Below, piece after piece: positions 8,018 through 13,019 of a stretch of DNA of 23,363 bases (position 1 is its first letter; each line of letters starts with the position of its first letter). The notes below the pieces were generated by a model. The model was given only the letters and a program-made list of their open reading frames with translations. It had not been told where the DNA came from and did not search any database. The stretch is from a virus, in IMG/VR virus record IMGVR_UViG_3300046028_001204, positions 1-23,363 of that record, one strand, 5' to 3'. The position numbers and the translations under genes were made by a program.

Positions 8018-8199
8018 GCCTTTTCCTCAATGTATTTGGCGTAAGCATCTTCTAGTTTGGCTTTGCGGTCACCTTTTGAGTATTCACGCTCAGTATTTAG
8101 GGCGATGGCTACGGCCTGTTTCTTTGGCTTGCCAGCCTTCATTTCGGTTTTGATGTTCTTGCCGATTGCTTCTGCGCTGCCTGATTTGTCTAATGGCAT
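8014..8199 (-). CDS. Small basic protein (DUF6496-like), 61 residues
   Basis: Begins MPLDKSGSAEAIGKNIKTEM and continues KAGKPKKQAVAIALNTERE. The pattern S-x-E-A-x-x-K-N-I-x-x-E-M-x-A-G-K-P-x-K-Q-A-V-A-I-A is typical of a common short phage family of unknown function. It lies 2 nt after the ferritin-like gene and overlaps the next start through GTGA. Basic and soluble. The family assignment is from memory and moderately sure. Confidence 0.7.
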   Translation of the reverse strand: MPLDKSGSAEAIGKNIKTEMKAGKPKKQAVAIALNTEREYSKGDRKAKLEDAYAKYIEEKA

Positions 8200-8201
8200 G
8201 A

Positions 8202-8561
8202 TTAGGCCTTAAATTTAAGTAAATAAATGGTTGTGTCAATCTCTTGGGCGATATTGTCAATAAGTTGCACAATCTCGGAATCCATTGGTAGGTCTGCCCG
8301 TGCATCTTTGACAAACGCTTTTAATGATTGTAGGTATGCCAGCGGCTCTTTAGGCATATGGTAAGTGGCGGGGAACTCAGTAATTTGACCGTAGCAACCG
8401 AAATAGGCTTCAGCCAGTTCATCGGTTAATTCAATAATCCGCTCGTAAAAGCCGCCTAAAGCCTTGTGCTTGGCATAAGATTTAGTGGCCCAATGGAAAA
8501 AATGGGTGTTTGTGCCTGAATGTAGCATGGTTGCAAGAAACAACGCCATTGACTTTTCCAT
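8202..8561 (-). CDS. Ferritin/Dps-like helical protein (DUF5856-like)
   Basis: 119 residues, almost all helical by eye. The region HFFHWATKSYAKHKALGGFY (20-39), then ERIIELTDELAEAYFGCYG, recalls Dps and ferritin-like four-helix proteins, in which His and Glu/Asp on helices bind metal. Related short phage proteins are often named DUF5856. The start at 8561 has AAGGA five bases upstream. It lies between RusA and the tiny basic genes. Whether it stores iron, protects DNA or acts in something else is not shown; the full Dps ferroxidase pattern is not evident. Confidence 0.55.
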   Translation of the reverse strand: MEKSMALFLATMLHSGTNTHFFHWATKSYAKHKALGGFYERIIELTDELAEAYFGCYGQITEFPATYHMPKEPLAYLQSLKAFVKDARADLPMDSEIVQLIDNIAQEIDTTIYLLKFKA

Positions 8562-8569
8562 ATGAATCC

Positions 8570-8947
8570 TTATTTTATGGGTGCATTTTCATCTATTTTA
8601 TCAAGAATATCAATAAGTACCAAGCATCCACCGCCTTTTTTTATTTCGCCCCGTTCAACAATCAAAACATCAATTTGTTCATCGTCTTCAAATACGCCAG
8701 CATCGCCTAAAGCATCCCATAGGGCCTTGATGCGGTTGTCAATATCTTGCTTCCTGCGGTCACGGGGGTATAAAACTACCTTCATTTCAAGCCTAGCTTT
8801 ACCTAGCTTTGGCACTTTGTATTCCACAACATAATCGCTGACCTGCGCTTTGAACTCTTTGCCAGCCTTGCTAATGCCCATTCTGTTACGGAATATGGTG
8901 CGGTAGCTGTTTACGCTAGGCGGCAGGGGTAAGTTTAGGACTAGCAT
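8570..8947 (-). CDS. rusA: RusA-like Holliday junction resolvase
   Basis: 125 residues. The N-terminus LPLPPSVNSYRTIFRN (6-21) and the catalytic stretch RRKQDIDNRIKALWDALGDA (64-83, acidic residues D68 and D70) followed by GVFEDDEQID (84-93) match RusA, a homodimeric endonuclease that resolves four-way junctions before packaging. Length equals the family norm (about 120). It overlaps the Ref-like gene by 7 nt. Catalytic acids appear complete, so it is probably active. Confidence 0.92.
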   Translation of the reverse strand: MLVLNLPLPPSVNSYRTIFRNRMGISKAGKEFKAQVSDYVVEYKVPKLGKARLEMKVVLYPRDRRKQDIDNRIKALWDALGDAGVFEDDEQIDVLIVERGEIKKGGGCLVLIDILDKIDENAPIK

Positions 8948-9213
8948 ATCAGCGCCAATGTTTGTTCGAGTAATTGTTCTTCTGTAACGGCATACTCTGC
9001 TTCAAAGCGTTTTCTACCCATTCCGTGAATACTGGTATTTGAGCCTCTATGGTGATAGGGGCAGAGCGGGATAACAGGAGAGCTGCTTCGTACGCCACTT
9101 CTTCTAATGTGATGGAGTTCCGCTGGCGTTCCCTCAGTGCCGAGATACCTACATAATGAGCATCCCAGTTCAGCAATTTTTCGGTAGGTTTCTTTTTCGG
9201 CTTTTGTGGGCAT
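8941..9213 (-). CDS. Ref-like / HNH zinc-binding nuclease
   Basis: 90 residues. A Cys/His pattern is clear: C18-x2-C21, HH at 34-35 (ELHHIRRSG), C51-x2-HH at 54-55 (PLCPYHHRGSN), then IHGMGRKRFEAEY (62-74). This order matches the C-terminal nuclease domain of phage P1 Ref and related DUF968-like proteins, which aid recombination by cutting at RecA-made structures. It is short, so it would be the nuclease core alone. The ATG directly follows the previous TAA. Pairing with RusA suggests a DNA recombination and processing module. Confidence 0.8.
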   Translation of the reverse strand: MPTKAEKETYRKIAELGCSLCRYLGTEGTPAELHHIRRSGVRSSSPVIPLCPYHHRGSNTSIHGMGRKRFEAEYAVTEEQLLEQTLALIC

Positions 9214-9378
9214 TTAAGTGTTGGCATTATCCACGCTGAGTTGTTCTAGTTTTTCTGCCGATTCAGCAATATCAACGGCAATCTGCATAGTAAGCACTTT
9301 GTCATTGCTAGCAAGTGCAATTTCGTACATTTTTACCAGCGATTTAAGTATTAACAGTTCTTCGGCTAGATTAATCAT
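9214..9378 (-). CDS. Small helical protein, 54 residues, unknown
   Basis: Begins MINLAEELLILKSLVKMYEI and continues with an Ala/Glu/Asp-rich helix to the end. ATG overlaps the previous stop as ATGA, and its TAA abuts the ATG of the Ref-like gene, so it belongs to the same translated run. Acidic, with no membrane segment and no recognised domain. Confidence 0.55.
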   Translation of the reverse strand: MINLAEELLILKSLVKMYEIALASNDKVLTMQIAVDIAESAEKLEQLSVDNANT

Positions 9379-9704
9379 CGTGTCATTTTCTCTAAATTTC
9401 GGTTGCTAGCTTGTTCTGTGCGCCAAGCATCAAAGCGCATTGTAGCCGCAGTTATTTGCCATTTGAGTGTTTCTGCGTTTTCTGTGGCTTTGCCTATTGC
9501 AACGCACAAGTCTTGATACTCTTGGCTTGAATAGGCTTCACGCTCCTGCCCGCCTAAACTTTGCTCACTAGACTTTTTCATCATAATGGCTTTCAGGCTT
9601 GATTTATAAGCCTCTAGCTGGGCCAATTGACCTTTGGCCTCTGCATATTTCGGGGCGTGTGTGTATATGTAGTTGATTGCTTCGTGTGGGTCGTATTCAG
9701 TCAT
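9375..9704 (-). CDS. Helical phage protein of unknown function, 109 residues
   Basis: Predicted mostly coiled coil, with KYAEAKGQLAQLEAYKSSLK (about 19-38), a central AYSSQEYQDLCVAIGKAT, and a conserved-looking end AATMRFDAWRTEQASNRN. The ending resembles unannotated proteins seen in replication and recombination clusters of phages. Both ends overlap neighbours by ATGA. No catalytic motif is seen; a structural or adaptor role in DNA metabolism is possible. Confidence 0.65.
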   Translation of the reverse strand: MTEYDPHEAINYIYTHAPKYAEAKGQLAQLEAYKSSLKAIMMKKSSEQSLGGQEREAYSSQEYQDLCVAIGKATENAETLKWQITAATMRFDAWRTEQASNRNLEKMTR

Positions 9705-9859
9705 TTTCCAAGTATTTCCTTTATTCGTTTTTTAACATCGGCTTCTGTTTCTTTGTTGCGTTCAATCAATTCTTTGACCCTATTCCAATCGTTGTAACGC
9801 CTTGCTCTTGCTATGTAGGATTGGGCCAAATATTCAATGCGCTGTTTATAGCTGTTCAT
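9701..9859 (-). CDS. Small basic helical protein, 52 residues, unknown
   Basis: Starts MNSYKQRIEYLAQSYIARAR and ends ADVKKRIKEILGK. Rich in Arg, Lys and Glu, likely two helices. It overlaps the replication-type gene upstream by 14 nt and the next gene by ATGA. Charge suggests DNA or protein contact; nothing more specific can be said. Confidence 0.55.
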   Translation of the reverse strand: MNSYKQRIEYLAQSYIARARRYNDWNRVKELIERNKETEADVKKRIKEILGK

Positions 9860-10229
9860 CTAACTGCTTAATCTTTTGACTAATTCTTGCCCGCCATTGT
9901 TGCCAGCCTTCACCAGCGTAAGCAGGGCAGCCAACTTCTTGGGCTTTGGCTTTCGTTAAATCTTCGCTGGAATACCAAGGTAATTCAGGCTTTTTGGCTT
10001 TTTTGATTTCCATATCAAGTTCATCTTCCCAGCGGCCCTGATTCAACCAAGTTGCTGGGTGCGGTATGAAGTCTTTTTCAGTCTGCTTTAACTTCCAATA
10101 TTCCAAATGGTTAGGAAGGGCTAGGAACGCATCTTCTTGCTCTTGACGGGTTAGCCTGTCCCATGACTTCTCGGCAGCCCTGCGGCCTTGTTTGCGAGGA
10201 TAAAGCGCATAAAAATCAGCAAAGTTCAT
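9846..10229 (-). CDS. Replication-type protein C-terminal-like domain
   Basis: 127 residues. It begins FADFYALYPRKQGRRAAEKS (3-22), followed by LTRQEQEDAFLALPNH and FIPHPATWLNQGRWEDEL. This FxxxYPRKxGxxxAxxxW ... HPATWLNxxRWxDE signature ends many phage helicase-loader or primosomal proteins. Here the segment is nearly alone, without the usual N-terminal winged-helix DNA-binding part, so it may act with another protein. It overlaps the previous stop by ATGA. Role in helicase loading is inferred from the family. Confidence 0.7.
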   Translation of the reverse strand: MNFADFYALYPRKQGRRAAEKSWDRLTRQEQEDAFLALPNHLEYWKLKQTEKDFIPHPATWLNQGRWEDELDMEIKKAKKPELPWYSSEDLTKAKAQEVGCPAYAGEGWQQWRARISQKIKQLDEQL

Positions 10230-10432
10230 TTTTCGGCTGCCCTTCTCAATATTTCCCTAGCAAAAGTAAAAATATTGCAGTCTTTAGGCACTAAAAATTT
10301 GCTACATATTTCCCTGATTTCATCGTCTGTTAAGTCTTTGTTTACAAGCGTGACTTCGCCAGCGTTTACATTAACGGTCAATGAACCGTCTTTTTCGGCA
10401 ATGATTCGGTCTTCAGTAGTGAAAGTTGTCAT
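10226..10432 (-). CDS. Small protein, 68 residues, unknown
   Basis: Acidic N-terminal half with beta-like segments (SLTVNVNAGEVTLVNKDLTD) and a helical C-terminus (FTFAREILRRAAEK). No family recognised. Overlaps both neighbours by ATGA: the zinc-ribbon gene upstream and the replication-type gene downstream. Confidence 0.6.
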   Translation of the reverse strand: MTTFTTEDRIIAEKDGSLTVNVNAGEVTLVNKDLTDDEIREICSKFLVPKDCNIFTFAREILRRAAEK

Positions 10433-10575
10433 TTTTTCTTTGCGTACCTTGGTTCGTTAATCTTTAAAGTGCAGGCGGTGCATTTCCAACGGTTAATTTT
10501 GCCAGCTTTAATCATCTTGCCGTAATCTGCTGGGCGCATCACCTGACAGCTGGTGCAGTAGCGTTTTTCAGTCAT
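10429..10575 (-). CDS. Zinc-ribbon mini-protein, 48 residues
   Basis: Reads MTEKRYCTSCQVMRPADY, later INRWKCTACTLKINEPRY, ending AKKK. The two C-x2-C pairs (C7/C10 and C33/C36) 22 residues apart make a small zinc ribbon, with a basic tail. Such proteins bind nucleic acid or RNA polymerase in many phages (general knowledge). The ATG lies inside the end of the membrane mini-gene (8-nt overlap), and its stop overlaps the next start by ATGA. Confidence 0.7.
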   Translation of the reverse strand: MTEKRYCTSCQVMRPADYGKMIKAGKINRWKCTACTLKINEPRYAKKK

Positions 10576-10672
10576 GGTTCACCCAAAAATATAAGATTCC
10601 AGCAAATACCATCAGAGTTGCGAATATCGCAAATACCCCGATGGCAAAGACAATCATTATCGTTTCAATCAT
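10568..10672 (-). CDS. 34-residue single-span membrane mini-protein
   Basis: Reads MIETIMIVFAIGVFAIFATL, then MVFAGILYFWVNHD. One long hydrophobic helix fills almost the whole protein, with acidic residues at the start and HD at the end. It overlaps the signal-peptide gene by ATGA and the zinc-ribbon gene by 8 nt, an arrangement hard to explain without translation. Function unknown; a membrane-acting early protein or accessory holin-like peptide is possible. Confidence 0.5.
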   Translation of the reverse strand: MIETIMIVFAIGVFAIFATLMVFAGILYFWVNHD

Positions 10673-10968
10673 TGCATAACTCTTACGCTGGGCGGGCTTG
10701 GGGGCGTCATAGGCACGGTATACCTAGGAATTCCGATAGCTGCCCCTGACGGTGTTACGATTTGGTTGGGGTAAACCGTCAATGGTTGGCCTACGGTATT
10801 GCCTTGCGGGGTTAATACATTGACCGTATTGCCGTTTTGCTGGATATAGCCAGTAACTTGGCCCTGTGGGTTTGTAATTACATAGGTTTGAGCGTGTGCA
10901 GGAACGCCATAAGCAAACATTGCACCGATAATCGCACCTAATAAAGCAGCGCCTAATAAATCTTTCAT
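10669..10968 (-). CDS. Exported small protein with signal peptide
   Basis: 99 residues. The first 26 form a signal peptide: MKDLLGAALLGAIIGAMFAY, then GVPAHA with a likely cut before QTYV (A-H-A motif). The mature part is Thr/Val/Pro/Gln-rich with the phrases VITNPQGQVTGYIQQNGNTV and TPSGAAIGIPRYTVPM, and a proline-rich tail. It would act in the periplasm or outer envelope. Family unknown to me; roles such as superinfection exclusion are conceivable but not shown. It starts 1 nt after the upstream stop. Confidence 0.65.
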   Translation of the reverse strand: MKDLLGAALLGAIIGAMFAYGVPAHAQTYVITNPQGQVTGYIQQNGNTVNVLTPQGNTVGQPLTVYPNQIVTPSGAAIGIPRYTVPMTPPSPPSVRVMQ

Positions 10969-10969
10969 G

Positions 10970-11239
10970 TTAATACTCCAATCCAGCGTAATCCATCATA
11001 TTGCATTGGTTTGCAATAAACAGGGTTCTAAGGGCCTGCAACGCTTTGCGTAGCTGGTATTTGTTTGGTTCGGTGCTTTCCGCTTCTTTGATGATTAGGT
11101 AAAGCAAGCCGAATACTTCGTCTTGGTCGTTATAGGCTTGGTAAAGAGCCGATTCCAAGATGCAAACTTTGCGCTCTAGTTCCTGAACCTTAGTCAGCGG
11201 TTTTGGTTTTGTGGTTTTTGTGGTTTTTTTGGTTGTCAT
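10970..11239 (-). CDS. Small helical protein, 89 residues, unknown
   Basis: The start chosen is MTTKKTTKTTKPKPLTKVQE at 11239, 2 nt after the upstream stop; a longer reading from 11287 would lie wholly inside the previous gene and is unlikely. A Lys/Thr-rich N-terminal tail is followed by helices (ELERKVCILESALYQAYNDQ) and RKALQALRTLFIANQCN. No family recognised. The ribosome binding site is weak (GGCGG), suggesting coupling to the gene before it. Confidence 0.6.
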   Translation of the reverse strand: MTTKKTTKTTKPKPLTKVQELERKVCILESALYQAYNDQDEVFGLLYLIIKEAESTEPNKYQLRKALQALRTLFIANQCNMMDYAGLEY

Positions 11240-11241
11240 GA

Positions 11242-11595
11242 TTAGGCCGCCATTTTCAAGGTTGTGTTGATATAAGGTTTGTTCCACTCGCCTACACGCA
11301 TATTGATGTAAAACGCAATGTGGAAATAGTCTGTCATTGAGTCTGATTCGTCAAACCATTTGCGGTCAGAGCCGTTTTTGATAATGTCTAATACCTGCTT
11401 CCAAAACTCAGGATGGCTTGTATCGTCTAGGTAATACTGGTTGATTTGACCGTCTACTAGGTCTAAGTTGCCTTTAAGCACAGCAACATGAAGGGCCATG
11501 CTGTCTTGTTTGCGGACTGAAAATTTGATTGTTGGGAAAGCAGCTTTGAGAGCGTTGCGGATTTGCGCTGTTTCTTGTGCATTGATGTAAGCCAT
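11242..11595 (-). CDS. First gene of leftward unit, LPD29-like domain protein
   Basis: 117 residues. The opening INAQETAQIRNALKAAFPTI (4-23) followed by KFSVRKQDSMALHV resembles the small domain called LPD29 in large polyvalent mobile-element proteins, also found alone in phages; function unknown. The end reads FYINMRVGEWNKPYINTTLK. It has the strong AAAAGGAATAG ribosome binding site shared with the gene at 14639 and lies right behind the operator-bearing leftward promoter, so it is the first product of the leftward train. Confidence 0.65.
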   Translation of the reverse strand: MAYINAQETAQIRNALKAAFPTIKFSVRKQDSMALHVAVLKGNLDLVDGQINQYYLDDTSHPEFWKQVLDIIKNGSDRKWFDESDSMTDYFHIAFYINMRVGEWNKPYINTTLKMAA

Positions 11596-11614
11596 TTTCT
11601 ATTCCTTTTCTTTT

Positions 11615-11632
11615 TCACTCGACATTGAGTAA
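11615..11632 (-). promoter_or_regulatory. 5'-leader hairpin of leftward unit
   Basis: On the minus strand TTACTC-AATGTC-GAGTGA forms a six-pair stem (one G-U) between the -10 box and the ribosome binding site. The leader of the gene at 14639 holds an equivalent hairpin with changed bases that keep pairing, which supports an RNA role such as mRNA protection or translation control. Confidence 0.5.
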
Positions 11633-11636
11633 CGCT

Positions 11637-11665
11637 ATTATGTTAAGTTTTCTTAACTTTGTAAA
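11637..11665 (-). promoter_or_regulatory. Leftward promoter of the 11,595-to-1 unit
   Basis: On the minus strand -35 TTTACA (11665-11660), 17-nt spacer, -10 CATAAT (11642-11637). The operator fills the spacer. It precedes the whole leftward gene train, which has hardly any gaps, so this may be its main promoter. Confidence 0.65.
11642..11657. promoter_or_regulatory. Operator, perfect copy
   Basis: GTTAAG-TTTT-CTTAAC, a perfect 6+6 inverted repeat lying between -35 and -10 of the leftward promoter. The same motif with one or two changes lies at three other promoters of this switch region. The probable binder is the repressor at 12082-12303. Confidence 0.7.
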
Positions 11666-11708
11666 GTTTTATTTTATGCGGAAAACCCTGATGCGTTGTT
11701 TTTTTACA

Positions 11709-12060
11709 TAGCTAGCCCAAAGGTGATAAGCCTTCATCCATTCAAGAAGTTGTACTTGAACTAATGCTCCCAAAGGTAATGTTCAATCGTTATAGGGCTT
11801 GTCTCACCATTGTTCCTATAACTTGTGCTGTACCCATTTAAGTCAGCGAGGCTTGCCATCAGGTGTAAATGAGCCTATCTTTTCTTTCCAGCGGGCGATT
11901 TAACCCCATTGCTATCGTGAGAAGTACGACTGGGGAATAGACAATAAAAAAGGACATTAGGGGTGGCTTTATGCTAGAACGGCTTGGAAAATGCCTCTTT
12001 ATCTCATTTCCCAAACCCACAAAGTCACCTCTAATGCCCTAATCTGAGTGTTCTAGTCCT
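11709..12060. other. Non-coding segment with dense RNA folding potential
   Basis: No convincing gene. Pairings seen: 11952-11970 with 12021-12039 (19 positions: 16 Watson-Crick, 2 G-U, 1 mismatch as plus-strand RNA), an inner helix 11984-11993 with 12005-12014, and 11974-11980 with 12050-12056 (7 bp, pseudoknotted). Further left: 11722-11732 with 11796-11808 (11 pairs, small bulge), crossed by 11790-11796 with 11815-11821; 11741-11746 with 11755-11760; 11835-11840 with 11866-11871 crossed by 11849-11854 with 11871-11876; 11904-11908 with 11931-11935. A direct repeat CCCAAAGGTRAT stands at 11716 and 11769. The short pairs could be chance; the long helices are unlikely to be. It may be a phage structured RNA; strand not settled, with G-U pairs slightly favouring plus. 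Confidence 0.4.
11946..12039 (-). terminator. Possible terminator behind the repressor gene
   Basis: On the minus strand the 19-position stem (12039-12021 with 11970-11952), enclosing a second stem, is followed at once by six T (11951-11946). That resembles a rho-independent terminator 42 nt beyond the repressor stop, although the enclosed 50-nt segment is unusually long. Confidence 0.35.
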
Positions 12061-12081
12061 CAATACCTCAATTATGCACCA

Positions 12082-12303
12082 TTATTCCAATTCAGGCCAA
12101 ATTAATTTGTAGGTATTTGGAAATAACGATTTGCGGGTAACGAGGCCGTGTGATTCTTTTTCTAAGGTAGCTGCTAAAAAAATCAATTTATCGTGCGGAA
12201 TGTTGCTTTTTTGCCACATGGATACGGCAGCTACGGAAGTACCTACCATTTTTGATATTCGGGTAGGGCCACCAAGAAGTTTAATGATTGCTGTTGGATT
12301 CAT
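12082..12303 (-). CDS. Cro/YdaS-like HTH repressor
   Basis: 73 residues. An N-terminal helix-turn-helix region runs from LLGGPTRISKMVGTSVAAVS (9-28) into MWQKSNIPHDKLIFLAATLE. The end TRKSLFPNTYKLIWPELE carries the familiar R-x-x-L-F-P-x-x-x-x-x-I-W-P-E-L of short Cro/YdaS-type phage regulators, which bind as dimers. It has no peptidase or oligomerisation domain, unlike lambda CI. It is transcribed away from the rightward early genes across a shared region with two operators, so it probably represses both directions and itself. No good ribosome binding site precedes the ATG; the predicted transcript starts just before it. Confidence 0.85.
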   Translation of the reverse strand: MNPTAIIKLLGGPTRISKMVGTSVAAVSMWQKSNIPHDKLIFLAATLEKESHGLVTRKSLFPNTYKLIWPELE

Positions 12304-12304
12304 A

Positions 12305-12320
12305 CTTTAGTTATCTTAAC
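12305..12320. promoter_or_regulatory. Operator at repressor promoter
   Basis: CTTTAG-TTAT-CTTAAC matches 10 of 12 fixed positions of the operator motif. It covers the -10 box and the start point of the repressor promoter, fitting self-repression. Confidence 0.5.
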
Positions 12321-12341
12321 ATTTTTACAACATATTTACAA
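12313..12341 (-). promoter_or_regulatory. Repressor promoter, possibly leaderless transcript
   Basis: Minus-strand -35 TTGTAA (12341-12336), 17-nt spacer, -10 TAAGAT (12318-12313). A start about 7 nt later would fall at or near 12306, only a few bases before the ATG at 12303, and no ribosome binding site is visible. Confidence 0.45.
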
Positions 12342-12348
12342 ATAAAAC

Positions 12349-12377
12349 TTGCTTTTTTGTTTAAGATGGCTTAACAT
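12349..12377 (+). promoter_or_regulatory. Rightward early promoter
   Basis: -35 TTGCTT (12349-12354), 17-nt spacer, -10 TAACAT (12372-12377). Both boxes are imperfect. The operator at 12360 sits inside it, as in the other promoters of this system. Confidence 0.4.
12360..12375. promoter_or_regulatory. Operator at rightward early promoter
   Basis: TTTAAG-ATGG-CTTAAC, 11 of 12 fixed positions. It lies between the proposed -35 and -10 boxes, so bound repressor would block RNA polymerase. Confidence 0.6.
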
Positions 12378-12383
12378 TGTCGT

Positions 12384-12417
12384 ACGGTATGTGCCGTGAT
12401 AACTACCCAGTCGGGTG
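12384..12417 (+). promoter_or_regulatory. Leader hairpins of the rightward unit
   Basis: Two short hairpins follow the promoter: ACGG-TATGTG-CCGT (12384-12397) and TACCC-AGTC-GGGTG (12404-12417, last pair G-U). The second stands just before the purine-rich ribosome binding region GAGAAAGAG, as the leader hairpins at 11615 and 14600 do. Confidence 0.4.
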
Positions 12418-12431
12418 AGAAAGAGTAAAAA

Positions 12432-12644
12432 ATGAGTGATTATGACCAGCAGTTAGCCGACCAAGTCCAAATGGAATTTGAGTTGGATGAAGTTTTCAAA
12501 GACCTCGAAGATGGAGTTTTACTTACCGAGCGTCAAATCGACCTACTACGCCATTGCTGTGGCTTTCCCGTGAAACACAAACCTAACCAAGTTCTCAAAG
12601 CTGTATTTGATGACTTCGGCACAATTTTTGGAGCAAACAAATGA
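12432..12644 (+). CDS. First rightward early gene, 70-residue acidic protein
   Basis: Begins MSDYDQQLADQVQMEFELDE, continues with LLTERQIDLLRHCCGFPV (about 30-47), and ends VFDDFGTIFGANK. Acidic, soluble, with no helix-turn-helix that I recognise, although it holds the position where lambdoid phages place cro. It could be an anti-repressor, an inhibitor of a host protein or a replication accessory; none is shown. Its stop overlaps the next start as ATGA. Confidence 0.65.
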   Translation: MSDYDQQLADQVQMEFELDEVFKDLEDGVLLTERQIDLLRHCCGFPVKHKPNQVLKAVFDDFGTIFGANK

Positions 12645-13009
12645 ATAACCTTGAACGGGCTTCATTGCCCAAGATAATTTCTATGCTTAACGCTTGTAAG
12701 GTGCAATTTGCCATTGTTGATAGTAGCGGCACTAAGCACGGAAACCTCAATGTAGTAGAGCGCAAGAGCCGTAGGGCGTTGAAGTATCCAATGGGTACAT
12801 TGACTAACTTTTTTGTGCCATTGATTGAGCATTTAAAAGCCGATGAATCCGCAGAAGTGCGATGCAAAGATTACGACATTGAATCTATGCGTAGCAGTAT
12901 TGCCGCTTGGACTAGCAAACGCTGGGGTAACGGGGCTTGCTCAACAATCGTTGATAAAGCTACCAATACTATTTTTGTATTTCGCACCAACAACGAATTG
13001 CCATTTTAA
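12641..13009 (+). CDS. Unknown protein, 122 residues
   Basis: Begins MNNLERASLPKIISMLNACK, with a mixed alpha/beta pattern, a basic patch NVVERKSRRALKYPMGTLTN (about 37-56) and a Trp-containing region IAAWTSKRWGNG (about 87-98). It ends TNNELPF, whose last residues resemble the acidic, Pro-Phe-ending tail of SSB proteins. It lies between the first early gene (ATGA overlap) and the SSB-like gene (10-nt gap). A role in DNA replication or recombination is inferred from context only. Confidence 0.65.
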   Translation: MNNLERASLPKIISMLNACKVQFAIVDSSGTKHGNLNVVERKSRRALKYPMGTLTNFFVPLIEHLKADESAEVRCKDYDIESMRSSIAAWTSKRWGNGACSTIVDKATNTIFVFRTNNELPF

Positions 13010-13019
13010 GGATAAAAAA

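Noticed and set aside
8090-8314. Minus-strand 74-codon frame across the ferritin-like and DUF6496-like genes
   Set aside because: Shadow of two tightly packed real genes in another frame.
11761-11859. Minus-strand 32-codon frame in the non-coding segment, followed by a second frame that also looks protein-like
   Set aside because: No ribosome binding site, frames change repeatedly with stops, and dense RNA pairing explains the segment better. A decayed gene cannot be fully excluded.
11709-12081. tmRNA
   Set aside because: Size, several possible pseudoknots and an ACCA at 12078-12081 tempted this, but no acceptor stem pairs with the 5' side, the T-arm is poor, and no tag reading frame is found.
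12843-13019. N-terminal extension of the SSB-like protein (start at 12843)
   Set aside because: It would lie inside the 122-residue gene, while the ATG at 13020 has a good AAGGA site and gives the conserved N-terminus.
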